In this document: positions 1-7,963 of the stretch, one piece after another | Position numbering within the stretch: position 1 is the stretch's first letter | How the letters are laid out: every line of letters starts with the position of its first letter | Source of the DNA: UBA2040 sp963977135 | GTDB taxonomy: Bacteria; Bacteroidota; Bacteroidia; Flavobacteriales_D; Crocinitomicaceae | Length of the DNA: 64,000 bases | Direction: 5' to 3' | NCBI GenBank assembly: GCA_963977135.1 | Contig: CAXBNN010000001.1 | Location: 124,001-188,000, forward strand | The notes under the pieces: model-generated | The model's input: the letters and a program-made list of their open reading frames with translations, nothing else | What the model was told of the DNA's origin: nothing | Databases searched by the model: none | Position numbers and translations under genes: made by a program

Positions 1-1
1 A

Positions 2-493
2 GGTCAAAAGTTAGTGCTTTTACTTGGAGGCTTGTTCTTAATCTACAAGAGTACAATCGAAATGCACAAGAATATCGTTGGTGCTGAAGAAGGTCATGTT
101 TCCAAAAAGAAAATGAGTTTAAGAGCCATAGTCACCCAGATTGTATTAGTCGACATTGTTTTCAGTTTTGATTCCATTATCACGGCAATAGGAATGACAA
201 ACGGAATTGCTAAAGAAACAGGTGGTAATCCAATGATTATCATTTATATGGCGGTAATTGTTTCCATGATAGTCATGATGATATTCGCAAAACCTATCAG
301 CAACTTTATAAATGATAGACCAACAATTAAAATGATTGCATTGGCATTTTTGGTAACCATAGGAGTTGTTCTAATCGCCGAAGCTTTTGATCAACACGTG
401 CCGAAAGGTTATATTTATTTTGCAATGGTTTATGCCTTATTTGTTGAAATGTTGAACCTACGCATGCATAAAAACAAAGCCAAAGGCGAATAA
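2..493 (+). CDS. TerC family integral membrane protein (5' truncated)
   Basis: The reading frame is open from the first bases of the window, so the true start lies upstream and the N-terminal part is missing. About 163 residues remain. They show five hydrophobic segments, and the second carries the acidic signature DIVFSFDSI of the TerC family. These inner-membrane proteins are linked to metal-ion efflux or to metalation of exported proteins. The stop codon overlaps the next start (TAATG), so translation is probably coupled to the downstream unknown gene. The family call is firm. The ion handled cannot be read from the sequence. Confidence 0.9.
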   Translation, partial: GQKLVLLLGGLFLIYKSTIEMHKNIVGAEEGHVSKKKMSLRAIVTQIVLVDIVFSFDSIITAIGMTNGIAKETGGNPMIIIYMAVIVSMIVMMIFAKPISNFINDRPTIKMIALAFLVTIGVVLIAEAFDQHVPKGYIYFAMVYALFVEMLNLRMHKNKAKGE

Positions 494-1071
494 TGCAAAA
501 CGACCATTTGTTTTTTCCGCATCAAGAGGGCGACGATTTAGAAGATCGATACGAGGAATTGCTATTCGAAGACAAACAGTTTTTCACAACTCGAGCAATA
601 GTTCCCAAGGTTTTTCGAGCAAGAATCGAAAAGATGAAAAAAAGGGAGGAAGCATTTCGAAGGCTGACTTCAATTAAAGAAAGGGAAAACATTGAACTTG
701 TTCCTTTGAAATTCGAAAGTACCGCTGACATACATCAGAATTATTTGAATTTTCAGAAAGATAGAGCGTTGGTTATGCAACAGTTGTATAGAACTCAGGA
801 ATGTAACTCAGTTATAAGACTTATAGAGCAATTGGTTCATCGTTATATTGCTTATTTGCTTCCTTGGCAATTGGTTAAAGTTGAAGAAGTTGAAGGAATA
901 ATAATATCAAAAGAACCAGACCCAACAGAATTGTATAATGCATTGAAAGCATTTTCAGATGAAGGAGGTAAAAACGTTAACGAAATACAAAGTTTGTTTT
1001 TCAATGGGAAAGTTCTTCTTGAAAACGAGGCAAAACGATTATCTTTGTTGCTTCAAAATGAAAATCAATAA
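493..1071 (+). CDS. conserved-looking protein of unknown function, 192 aa
   Basis: I do not recognise this protein. It is soluble, with no signal peptide or membrane segment. The N-terminus is acidic (residues 10-28), followed by a basic, probably helical stretch (about residues 40-65) and a further helical region near residues 85-125. Its ATG overlaps the TerC stop by one base, and the next gene starts directly after its stop, so it belongs to a four-gene operon with TerC, a DUF493 protein and a membrane-anchored protein. The tight packing supports a real gene. A function cannot be assigned. Confidence 0.75.
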   Translation: MQNDHLFFPHQEGDDLEDRYEELLFEDKQFFTTRAIVPKVFRARIEKMKKREEAFRRLTSIKERENIELVPLKFESTADIHQNYLNFQKDRALVMQQLYRTQECNSVIRLIEQLVHRYIAYLLPWQLVKVEEVEGIIISKEPDPTELYNALKAFSDEGGKNVNEIQSLFFNGKVLLENEAKRLSLLLQNENQ

Positions 1072-1338
1072 ATGGAAGATCGATTCCAAAGTTTAAGAGA
1101 AAAGTTAGCCTTTCAAGAATGGCCGTCAGTGTATCTTTTTAAGTTCATCGTCGAGAATACGCCTGAAAAGCTCGCTCATGCTACAGCATTGTTTGACGGC
1201 ACTGCTGAGATTAATTACCATACTTCGTCCAGCGAAAAATATGTTAGTGTGAGTGCAAAAGAAATGATGATAGATGTGGAATCTGTCATAAGTAAATACG
1301 AAAAAGCTGCCTTGATTGATGGCATAATTTCCCTTTAA
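1072..1338 (+). CDS. DUF493 family protein (YbeD-like), 88 aa
   Basis: This short soluble protein matches the DUF493 (YbeD-like) pattern: a WPSVYLFKFIV strand near the N-terminus, a middle segment with SSSEKYVSVSAKEMM, and a C-terminal YEKAALIDGIISL. The family folds like an ACT-type ferredoxin domain and is thought to have a regulatory role, but its target is not established. The gene begins immediately after the preceding stop and ends immediately before the next ATG, so it is co-transcribed with its unknown neighbours. Confidence 0.8.
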   Translation: MEDRFQSLREKLAFQEWPSVYLFKFIVENTPEKLAHATALFDGTAEINYHTSSSEKYVSVSAKEMMIDVESVISKYEKAALIDGIISL

Positions 1339-1734
1339 ATGATAGCATTAAGAGTTTCCTTTTTTGACGTTGCTGTACCTGTTTTATTGATCAGTATTAC
1401 CCTGCTTGTTTTGGTAATCATATTCAGAAAGTTACGAGCTAGATGGGCAATTGGTCATCCTGACAGTGAGAAATATGCTGTGCTATATTCTTTTGAAAAG
1501 CAACCAATTTCAGGTGAAATAGAAATTTTCTATGAAACTGAACACGCTAAGGAAATTGAAATTTGGCTGCTTGATGAAAATATGAATGACAAATTGAAGA
1601 TTGATTCTCGTATGGCAAAAGTTGGCGGTAACAAGATCAATTTTGACTCAAAATCGGTTGCTAACGGTCGTCATTTCTACGAATTGCGCAGCGACAATCA
1701 AAAAACAAGTAAGGCAATATTTATCGAGAATTAA
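1339..1734 (+). CDS. membrane-anchored protein of unknown function, 131 aa
   Basis: One hydrophobic segment (about residues 10-30) is followed by basic residues, so the C-terminal part is probably on the cytoplasmic side. The remaining 100 residues look like a beta-rich domain with alternating charged and hydrophobic residues. No known family is recognised. It is the last gene of the TerC operon and starts directly at the preceding stop. The next gene, trxA, has its own promoter. Confidence 0.7.
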   Translation: MIALRVSFFDVAVPVLLISITLLVLVIIFRKLRARWAIGHPDSEKYAVLYSFEKQPISGEIEIFYETEHAKEIEIWLLDENMNDKLKIDSRMAKVGGNKINFDSKSVANGRHFYELRSDNQKTSKAIFIEN

Positions 1735-1778
1735 GTTTAGGCTGTCAAGATGACACGAAAAAAAGAATGGCAGACTTC

Positions 1779-1808
1779 TTGCACTCATATTCTCAAATCG
1801 TAATTTTA
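1779..1808 (+). promoter_or_regulatory. predicted promoter of trxA
   Basis: A TTG at 1779-1781, a 19-base spacer and TAATTTTA at 1801-1808 resemble the Bacteroidetes -33/-7 promoter (TTG and TAnnTTTG), with one mismatch in the -7 box. The start codon lies 40 bases downstream. Confidence 0.5.
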
Positions 1809-1848
1809 CGATTCAAACTAGAAACAAAAAATAAAAAACACAATAATT

Positions 1849-2166
1849 ATGGCACTTGAAATCACAGATGCAAACTTCGAAGAATTAGTATTAAAATCAG
1901 ACAAACCAGTTGTGGTTGATTTCTGGGCAGAATGGTGTGGACCATGCCGAATGATCGGGCCAGTTATTGAAGAAATGTCGAATGAATACGAAGGAAAAGC
2001 AATCATTGGAAAAGTAAATGTAGATATGAATCCAGGTGTTTCGGCACAATTTGGCGTTCGTAATATCCCAACAGTTCTTTTCATTAAGAATGGTGAAGTT
2101 GCTGACAAATCTGTTGGTGCAGTTCCTAAAGCACAATTGACAACAAAATTGGACGCAATTCTTTAA
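1849..2166 (+). CDS. trxA: thioredoxin
   Basis: At 105 aa this has the standard length of thioredoxin 1. The redox-active site WCGPC lies at about residues 29-33, preceded by the conserved VVDFWAEW strand. The cis-proline segment RNIPT, near residue 72, is also present. It reduces protein disulfides in the cytoplasm using electrons from thioredoxin reductase, which is not in this window. The gene is monocistronic, with its own promoter and a terminator hairpin directly behind it. Confidence 0.97.
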   Translation: MALEITDANFEELVLKSDKPVVVDFWAEWCGPCRMIGPVIEEMSNEYEGKAIIGKVNVDMNPGVSAQFGVRNIPTVLFIKNGEVADKSVGAVPKAQLTTKLDAIL

Positions 2167-2184
2167 GAAAATCTTAAAAATAGT

Positions 2185-2216
2185 AAAGCGGGTATGTTTC
2201 ATACTCGCTTTTTTTA
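2185..2216 (+). terminator. rho-independent terminator of trxA
   Basis: A 12-base stem (2185-2196 pairing with 2200-2211, one G-T wobble) with a three-base loop is followed by a T run. It lies 18 bases after the trxA stop. Confidence 0.85.
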
Positions 2217-2264
2217 TGTCCTTTTATTTTCAACTAATCCTGCGTATAATCCTCTTGGTATTGT

Positions 2265-2272
2265 TAACTTTG
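2265..2272 (+). promoter_or_regulatory. predicted -7 promoter box, TAACTTTG
   Basis: This is an exact match to the Bacteroidetes -7 consensus TAnnTTTG, followed by CAC as in several other promoters here. It lies 38 bases before the start at 2311. No good -33 TTG is seen at the usual distance. Confidence 0.45.
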
Positions 2273-2310
2273 CACTCGAATAAATTCAACGAAAAACAAC
2301 ATCGAATAGC

Positions 2311-2988
2311 ATGGATTCCTTTTTAAAAAGATTAAAATATTACGGCATAGGTTTCAGTATGGGGTTGATTTTTGTTATTTTCTTTTTTCAAAATAGAGGA
2401 TGTTCTTGGACGCCGACCAATCGGATTAAAACTTCAATTCTTGAACGGATAGTAGTTATTCCTGACAGTGAAAAAGGATTCAATACCAAGGATAAGGAAT
2501 TACAGAAGGAGCTTTTGAATTATATTGAAAACGGAGAAGTCGATTTTGGAAAATCAAAAAAGAAAGACCCCAATAAATTCTATAAGTTTGATTTGAAAGG
2601 TCAAAAAAGTCTTTATTTCACTTTGCCCAACGATAGTTTCATTTCTGCCGTTTATAGAAGTGAACCAAAACACGAAACGATAAAAGGTAAGGCGCGTTTA
2701 CTCCTTTTCCCTGAAATAGAAGACCTGATATTTATGGATACCACGGATTTACTATCTTGTCAATTATTAGGGTTAGGCTTTAAGGATGAACGTCAGTTAC
2801 AAAAAGAATTAATAAAAAATGGAGTCATAGATTTCAATCAATCATCTTTCAAAGATGTTGTGAAACCTGAGCATTTTGTAGAAATTCTTACACCAAAAGG
2901 TAACAAAATGGCACTAAAAGCCGTTTGGTATAAAAGTAAAATCAACATTAAATCATTTTCGTATACGGATAGTTTAAATTGTATGTAA
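2311..2988 (+). CDS. membrane-anchored protein, DUF4258-like, function unknown
   Basis: The N-terminus has a basic start and one membrane segment (about residues 10-28), followed by a cysteine and the stretch SWTPTNRIKTSILERI. That arrangement recalls flavobacterial proteins annotated with DUF4258, which share a membrane anchor, a short motif with a proline and Asn-Arg, and the phrase gesture 'GEVDF.KS' seen here around residues 75-82. The C-terminal half repeats a similar pattern (NGVIDFNQS). No enzyme motif is visible. It stands upstream of the lpxD operon on the same strand, but a 73-base gap leaves linkage uncertain. Confidence 0.7.
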   Translation: MDSFLKRLKYYGIGFSMGLIFVIFFFQNRGCSWTPTNRIKTSILERIVVIPDSEKGFNTKDKELQKELLNYIENGEVDFGKSKKKDPNKFYKFDLKGQKSLYFTLPNDSFISAVYRSEPKHETIKGKARLLLFPEIEDLIFMDTTDLLSCQLLGLGFKDERQLQKELIKNGVIDFNQSSFKDVVKPEHFVEILTPKGNKMALKAVWYKSKINIKSFSYTDSLNCM

Positions 2989-3061
2989 TATGAAGTATAG
3001 AATGTTGAAAATAAGAAAGAGCAGTAGAATTCTCTTTCCAAAGAATTTTTAAATTTGAAAC

Positions 3062-4105
3062 ATGGAATTTACTGCTGAACAAATTGCAGGTATCTTGAAC
3101 GGGGAAATTGTTGGCGACGCGAATGCCACAGTGACCGGTTTATCGAAAATCGAAGAAGGAGTTCCGAATAGCCTTTCTTTCCTAGCCAATCCCAAATACG
3201 AAGAGCATATTTACAAAACGCAATCAACAATTTGCATAGTAAATAAGACGTTCACACCAAATAAGCCATTGCCAGAAACTTTAACCATGGTTAAGGTCGA
3301 CGATGCTCACGCTTGTTTTGCGAAGCTTCTGGAAGTATACAGTCAAATGACAAAAAAGCAACCAGCAATTGAGCAACCATCGCATGTAGCGGAATCTGCG
3401 ACCATTGGTAAAGACTTGTATTTAGGTGCTTTCGCATATATTGGTGAAGGAACTAAGATAGGAAATAATGTTTCGATCTATCCACAAGCTTACATTGGTG
3501 ATAACGTGACAATTGGTGACAATTGTACGATTCATCCTGGCGCAAGAATATACCAAGAATGCGTGCTAGGAAATAACGTTATCATTCACGCTGGAACGGT
3601 AATTGGAGCCGATGGTTTTGGTTTTGTACCCGATGAAAAAGGTGTTTTCTCGAAAATTCCGCAAATCGGAAACGTTGTCATAGAAGATGATGTTGAAATA
3701 GGTTCAAATACAACAATAGATAGAGCGACCTTAGGTTCAACTTTCATTCGCAAGGGTGTGAAATTGGATAATCTGATTCAAATAGCTCATAATGTAGACG
3801 TCGGTCAACATTCTGCCATGGCAGCGCAAGTTGGTGTTGCAGGTTCCACCAAAATCGGACGACATGTCATGATAGGTGGTCAAGCAGGTATTAGCGGTCA
3901 CATTACTATAGCAGATCAAACACAAATTGTTGCTCAGTCGGGTATTCCAGGTTCTGTTAAAAAGAAAGAAACATTAATGGGTTCACCGGGTATTCCGATG
4001 GAAGACTTTAAAAAATCGTATTTTGGCTTCCGAAAGCTACCTTTTATATTGAAGAAAATACAAGATTTAGAAACTCAACTCAAATCGCTTACAAAAGAAA
4101 AATAG
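3062..4105 (+). CDS. lpxD: UDP-3-O-acylglucosamine N-acyltransferase LpxD
   Basis: LpxD transfers an acyl chain from acyl-ACP to the amino group of UDP-3-O-acylglucosamine, the third step of lipid A synthesis. The 347 aa match the family. An N-terminal uridine-binding domain (about 1-100) is followed by many hexapeptide repeats (IGDNVTIGDN-type, about 105-300) that form a left-handed beta helix, and a helical C-terminus. The catalytic histidine is in the IAHNVDVGQH segment near residue 240. It is the first gene of lpxD-lpxC/fabZ-lpxA, separated from the next gene by only two bases. Confidence 0.97.
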   Translation: MEFTAEQIAGILNGEIVGDANATVTGLSKIEEGVPNSLSFLANPKYEEHIYKTQSTICIVNKTFTPNKPLPETLTMVKVDDAHACFAKLLEVYSQMTKKQPAIEQPSHVAESATIGKDLYLGAFAYIGEGTKIGNNVSIYPQAYIGDNVTIGDNCTIHPGARIYQECVLGNNVIIHAGTVIGADGFGFVPDEKGVFSKIPQIGNVVIEDDVEIGSNTTIDRATLGSTFIRKGVKLDNLIQIAHNVDVGQHSAMAAQVGVAGSTKIGRHVMIGGQAGISGHITIADQTQIVAQSGIPGSVKKKETLMGSPGIPMEDFKKSYFGFRKLPFILKKIQDLETQLKSLTKEK

Positions 4106-4107
4106 AA

Positions 4108-5508
4108 ATGGCGGATATGCAAAAAACCCTCAAGGAGGAAATTCATTTATCAGGCATCGGCCTGCACACAGGAGAGAAAGTGAATATTCATATCCTTCCA
4201 GCACCAGAAAATCATGGATTCAAATTCCAGCGAATTGATTTGGAAGGTGAACCAGTTATCAAAGCAGATTGTGATTTAGTTGTAGCAACAGATAGAGGAA
4301 CGACACTAGAAGCAAATGGAGCTAGAGTATACACTACTGAGCATATCTTAGCTGCACTTGCCGGAATGGAAGTCGATAATGCAATGATTCAAATCGATGG
4401 ACCGGAAATTCCTATTATGGATGGAAGTTCAAAACCTTTTGTTGATGCTATTGATAAAGTTGGCTTAGTTGAGCAAAATGCAGAAAGAAACTATTTCGTT
4501 TTAGAAGAAAACCTCAAATGGGAAGACCTTGATAAAGGAATAGAGTTTTTAGCGGTACCAGATGATCATTACCGAATTACGGTTATGGTAGACTACAAAT
4601 CGCCAGTTTTGGGAACGCAGCACTCTAGTATGTATAATATTAGCGAGTTCAAAAATGACATCGCACCTTGCCGTACGTTTGTTTTCTTGCGTGAATTAGA
4701 ATTTTTGGCTACCAATAATCTGATTAAAGGTGGAGATTTGGACAATGCAATTGTTTTGGTTGAGCGTGAAGACGTGAACAAAGAAGAATTGGATCGTTTG
4801 GCGAAATTGCTTGGTAAAGAAAAATTAGAAATCAAAGTAGACGGAATCGGAGTTTTGAATACGCAGAAATTGCAATTCGAAAACGAACCAGCTCGTCATA
4901 AACTATTAGATATCGTTGGAGATTTGGCCTTGTTAGGTCGACCAATCAAAGGGCATATTTTAGGAGCACGTCCAGGTCACTCCGGAAATGTTCGCTTCGC
5001 AAAAGTCTTGAAAGAACAGATCAAAAAGCAAGAAGGTCAAGGTAAATATTTCGATTTAACGAAAAAGCCATTGTACGATATCAACGACATTGAAAAAATG
5101 TTGCCACACCGTTATCCATTCTTGTTGGTAGACAAAGTGATGGAAATTGGAGAAGAGTCGATTATCGGAGTAAAAAACGTTACGATGAACGAACCAATGT
5201 TCCAAGGACATTTTCCAGGAAATCCAGTTTTCCCAGGTGTACTTCAAATTGAAGCAACGGCTCAAGTTGGAGGAATCTTCGCTTTAAGCAAAGTTGAAGA
5301 TCCACATTTGTACTCGACTTATTTCATGAAAATTGACAATGTGAAATTTAAACAAAAGGTTTTGCCAGGCGATACTATTGTTTTTGAATTAAATTTGTTA
5401 TCTCCAATGCGACGTGGTTTGGTTCACATGGGCGGAATAGCTTATGTGAACGGACAAGTGGTCATGGAGGCTGAAATGCTGGCACAAGTAATCAAAGACA
5501 AAGTTTAA
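4108..5508 (+). CDS. lpxC-fabZ: bifunctional UDP-3-O-acyl-GlcNAc deacetylase / 3-hydroxyacyl-ACP dehydratase
   Basis: Two enzymes are fused in one 466-residue chain. Residues 1 to about 305 are LpxC, the zinc deacetylase that commits precursors to lipid A. Its zinc and catalytic motifs are visible as TTEHILAAL, the HKLLDIVGD segment and GARPGHSGN. Residues from about 320 on are FabZ, which dehydrates 3-hydroxyacyl-ACP in fatty acid synthesis. Its hot-dog signature HFPGNPVFPG and the LPHRYPFLLVD start are intact. The frame is open throughout with no sign of error, and the fusion is typical of Bacteroidetes. It joins two pathways that compete for 3-hydroxyacyl-ACP. Confidence 0.97.
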   Translation: MADMQKTLKEEIHLSGIGLHTGEKVNIHILPAPENHGFKFQRIDLEGEPVIKADCDLVVATDRGTTLEANGARVYTTEHILAALAGMEVDNAMIQIDGPEIPIMDGSSKPFVDAIDKVGLVEQNAERNYFVLEENLKWEDLDKGIEFLAVPDDHYRITVMVDYKSPVLGTQHSSMYNISEFKNDIAPCRTFVFLRELEFLATNNLIKGGDLDNAIVLVEREDVNKEELDRLAKLLGKEKLEIKVDGIGVLNTQKLQFENEPARHKLLDIVGDLALLGRPIKGHILGARPGHSGNVRFAKVLKEQIKKQEGQGKYFDLTKKPLYDINDIEKMLPHRYPFLLVDKVMEIGEESIIGVKNVTMNEPMFQGHFPGNPVFPGVLQIEATAQVGGIFALSKVEDPHLYSTYFMKIDNVKFKQKVLPGDTIVFELNLLSPMRRGLVHMGGIAYVNGQVVMEAEMLAQVIKDKV

Positions 5509-6285
5509 ATGATTAGTCCTTTAGCTCATATTTCCGATAAAGCGACAATAGGCGCTGATGTTACGATACAACCGTTTTCAAACATATATGAAGACGTAAT
5601 TATCGACGACGGTTGTGTTATTCATTCCAATGTAAATTTGTACCCTGGAACTCGTTTGGGTAAAAACTGTGAAGTTTTCCCAGGAGCAGTTATAGGTGTT
5701 GTTCCTCAAGATTTAAAATTCGACAATGAATACACAACTGTTGAAATTGGTGATAACACCGTAATCCGGGAGTGTGTTACTATTCATCGTGGAACCAATG
5801 ATAGAAAAACAACCAAAATTGGCAAGAATTGTCTCTTGATGACCTACGTGCACATTGCACACGATTGTCAATTGGGTGATAATGTAATATTAGCCAGCTA
5901 CGTCGGGCTGTCCGGTCACGTTACTATTGATGATTATGCAATTATCGAAGGGAAAGCAGCCGCTCAGCAATTCGTGCATATTGGAGCGCATTGTTTTATT
6001 GGTGGAGCTTCTTTAATCCGAAAAGATGTTCCGCCTTATATCAAAGCAGCTCGCGAACCGATGACCTACGCAGGAGTAAATTCAGTAGGCTTGCGCCGAA
6101 GAGGTCTTACGGACGATCAAATCAGAGAAATAGAAGATATTTACCGTATCATCTACGTTCAAAACAACAATATATCCAAAGGAATAGCCGCAGTTAAAGA
6201 AACTATGGCACCAAGTCCACTTATTGAAGAAATTATTGGTTTCATTCAAGGTTCAGACAAGGGGGTTATTCGCGGATTGAGCTAA
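5509..6285 (+). CDS. lpxA: UDP-N-acetylglucosamine acyltransferase LpxA
   Basis: LpxA catalyses the first lipid A step, 3-O-acylation of UDP-GlcNAc. The 258 aa comprise hexapeptide repeats over about residues 1-190 and a helical C-terminal domain. The catalytic histidine lies in the segment LMTYVHIAHDC near residue 122, and the RECVTIHRGT segment is also conserved. Its ATG follows the lpxC-fabZ stop directly, so all three genes form one operon. The next gene is separated by a long palindrome. Confidence 0.97.
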   Translation: MISPLAHISDKATIGADVTIQPFSNIYEDVIIDDGCVIHSNVNLYPGTRLGKNCEVFPGAVIGVVPQDLKFDNEYTTVEIGDNTVIRECVTIHRGTNDRKTTKIGKNCLLMTYVHIAHDCQLGDNVILASYVGLSGHVTIDDYAIIEGKAAAQQFVHIGAHCFIGGASLIRKDVPPYIKAAREPMTYAGVNSVGLRRRGLTDDQIREIEDIYRIIYVQNNNISKGIAAVKETMAPSPLIEEIIGFIQGSDKGVIRGLS

Positions 6286-6296
6286 AAAAAACATCA

Positions 6297-6352
6297 GAAA
6301 TAAGAAATTTGAAATAAGAATTATATACTTCTTATTTCAAATTTCTTATTTC
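6297..6352. repeat. perfect 24-bp inverted repeat between lpxA and rlmD
   Basis: Bases 6297-6320 are the exact reverse complement of 6329-6352, with an 8-base spacer. The arms are AT-rich and each contains GAAATAAGAA twice. It fills almost the whole gap, 11 bases after the lpxA stop. It may end transcription of the lpx operon, although it lacks the usual GC-rich stem, and it may block read-through in both directions. Confidence 0.8.
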
Positions 6353-6365
6353 CAATTTTCAAAAA

Positions 6366-7793
6366 ATGAACAGAGGAGAAATCATCGAAGTAAAAATTAG
6401 TGAATACGCTTTTGGAGGTCGTGGTATAGCGAAATTGCCAACTGACGATGGTTTTTATGTTGTTTTTGTGGACAATTGTTTTCCCGGTCAAACGGTTAGA
6501 GCTCGAGTAGAAAAGAAGAAAAAGAAATACGCTGAGGCAAAATTGATTGATGTCATCGAGCGAAGTTCTGAGGAAGTTATAAATGATTATCAAGAGATTT
6601 CTGGCGGACCATACATTTATGTTCCAGTTGAAAAGCAGGAGCAAGTTAAGAAAGAAGCGACCTTAGAAACATTTAAACGACTTTCAAATTTCCGAGAAGT
6701 TGAGGATGTATTTGATACTTTTATTTCTTCACCGAATCACTATTTCTATCGTAACAAGATGGAATATAGTTTCTCTTGCATAGAGCATAATATTCACACA
6801 GGTGAAGAAATTGACGAAGCCTTTGCTTTGGGATTCAAACGAAGAGGAACGTGGTGGAAAGTAGAAAGCTTAGACAAACCTTCTGGAATGTTTGATGAAG
6901 AGTGGGAAACGAAACTCATTCAAATTCGAAACTATCTAAAAGACACAGGTTTACCAGCTTGGCATCCGCCTAAAAAACATGGATTTTTCCGTCACATTGT
7001 TGTGCGAAAATCATTTGCTGAGGATAAATTATTGCTGAATTTGGTAACCTCTTCTGAAGGAAGAAAATCTTTTGACGCTGCTGCTTTTGGCAAGTTTTTG
7101 CAAGAATTAATGGGTGACAGAATCGCTGGTTTATGGCACACAGTTAACGATAATGTTGCCGACCGAGCAAAAATTGAAAACGGAACATCTGTCTTACTTT
7201 TTGGTAAAGAAAAAATTAACGAAACTTTACTTGGATTGAATTTTGAAATCAGCATGGAAAGCTTTTTTCAAACCAATCCAAAATGTGCGGAATTGCTCTA
7301 CACCAAAGCTTTGGACTACGTTTTTGAAGAAGAATTAAAAGACGACGAAATCATTATGGACTTGTTTTGCGGAACAGGAACCATTGGTCAAATTTTAACG
7401 ACGAGAAAATCAAACGCTAAAATAGTTGGAGTTGATATCGTTGAAGAAGCCATTGCTGATGCCAAGAAAAACGCCAATAATAATGGAATCAATAATATTG
7501 AATTCTATGCCGCTGACGTTGGAAAATTCCTGAAAGAACATCCTGAATTTCAAGGAAAAATTGGAACAATTATTTTAGATCCACCAAGAGCTGGAATCGC
7601 CCCAAAGACTTTATTAAAAGTTATAGAATTGGGTGCTAAGAACATTGTTTACATATCTTGTAATCCATCAACACAAGCTAGAGATACGGAAACCTTGATT
7701 CAAAATGGATTTAAGTTAGAAAAGCTTTCTTTCGTAGATCAATTCCCTCATACTGGGCATATTGAATCTATTGCGAAGTTTAAGTTGGGGTAA
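6366..7793 (+). CDS. rlmD: 23S rRNA (uracil-C5)-methyltransferase, RlmD/RumA family
   Basis: This enzyme methylates a uridine of 23S rRNA using S-adenosylmethionine. An N-terminal TRAM RNA-binding domain (about residues 1-60) is followed by an insert domain and a Rossmann methyltransferase domain. The SAM motif MDLFCGTGTIG is near residue 336, the ILDPPRAG motif near 400, and the catalytic cysteine in YISCNPSTQARD near 425. The position that normally holds the iron-sulphur motif CGGC reads SGGP (near residue 80), so the cluster is probably absent. The exact target uridine is therefore less certain. Confidence 0.9.
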   Translation: MNRGEIIEVKISEYAFGGRGIAKLPTDDGFYVVFVDNCFPGQTVRARVEKKKKKYAEAKLIDVIERSSEEVINDYQEISGGPYIYVPVEKQEQVKKEATLETFKRLSNFREVEDVFDTFISSPNHYFYRNKMEYSFSCIEHNIHTGEEIDEAFALGFKRRGTWWKVESLDKPSGMFDEEWETKLIQIRNYLKDTGLPAWHPPKKHGFFRHIVVRKSFAEDKLLLNLVTSSEGRKSFDAAAFGKFLQELMGDRIAGLWHTVNDNVADRAKIENGTSVLLFGKEKINETLLGLNFEISMESFFQTNPKCAELLYTKALDYVFEEELKDDEIIMDLFCGTGTIGQILTTRKSNAKIVGVDIVEEAIADAKKNANNNGINNIEFYAADVGKFLKEHPEFQGKIGTIILDPPRAGIAPKTLLKVIELGAKNIVYISCNPSTQARDTETLIQNGFKLEKLSFVDQFPHTGHIESIAKFKLG

Positions 7794-7951
7794 GAAAACG
7801 ATTGCGAATTACGTATTACGAATTGCGGATTTGTGCTGTGGGTTAGAACGCGGATAACACGGAATTGGTAAGATTTTCAAGGGTCTCATCTCGGTTTGTT
7901 TTGCAAATCAATAATCCGCCATTCGCCATCCGCAAATCCATTAATCCTTCG

Positions 7952-7959
7952 TAATTTCG
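7952..7959 (+). promoter_or_regulatory. possible -7 box of cinA, TAATTTCG
   Basis: This is a one-mismatch version of TAnnTTTG placed four bases before the cinA ATG, the same spacing as at several other starts in this window. It suggests a leaderless or nearly leaderless mRNA. Confidence 0.35.
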
Positions 7960-7963
7960 CGGC

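Noticed and set aside
4108..5508. Suspicion that lpxC-fabZ is an assembly error
   Set aside because: The frame is continuous, both halves are complete, and the fusion is a known trait of this phylum.
7794..7963. RNA gene in the gap before cinA
   Set aside because: Only GAATTACG-like words without a stable fold or a known RNA pattern are visible.
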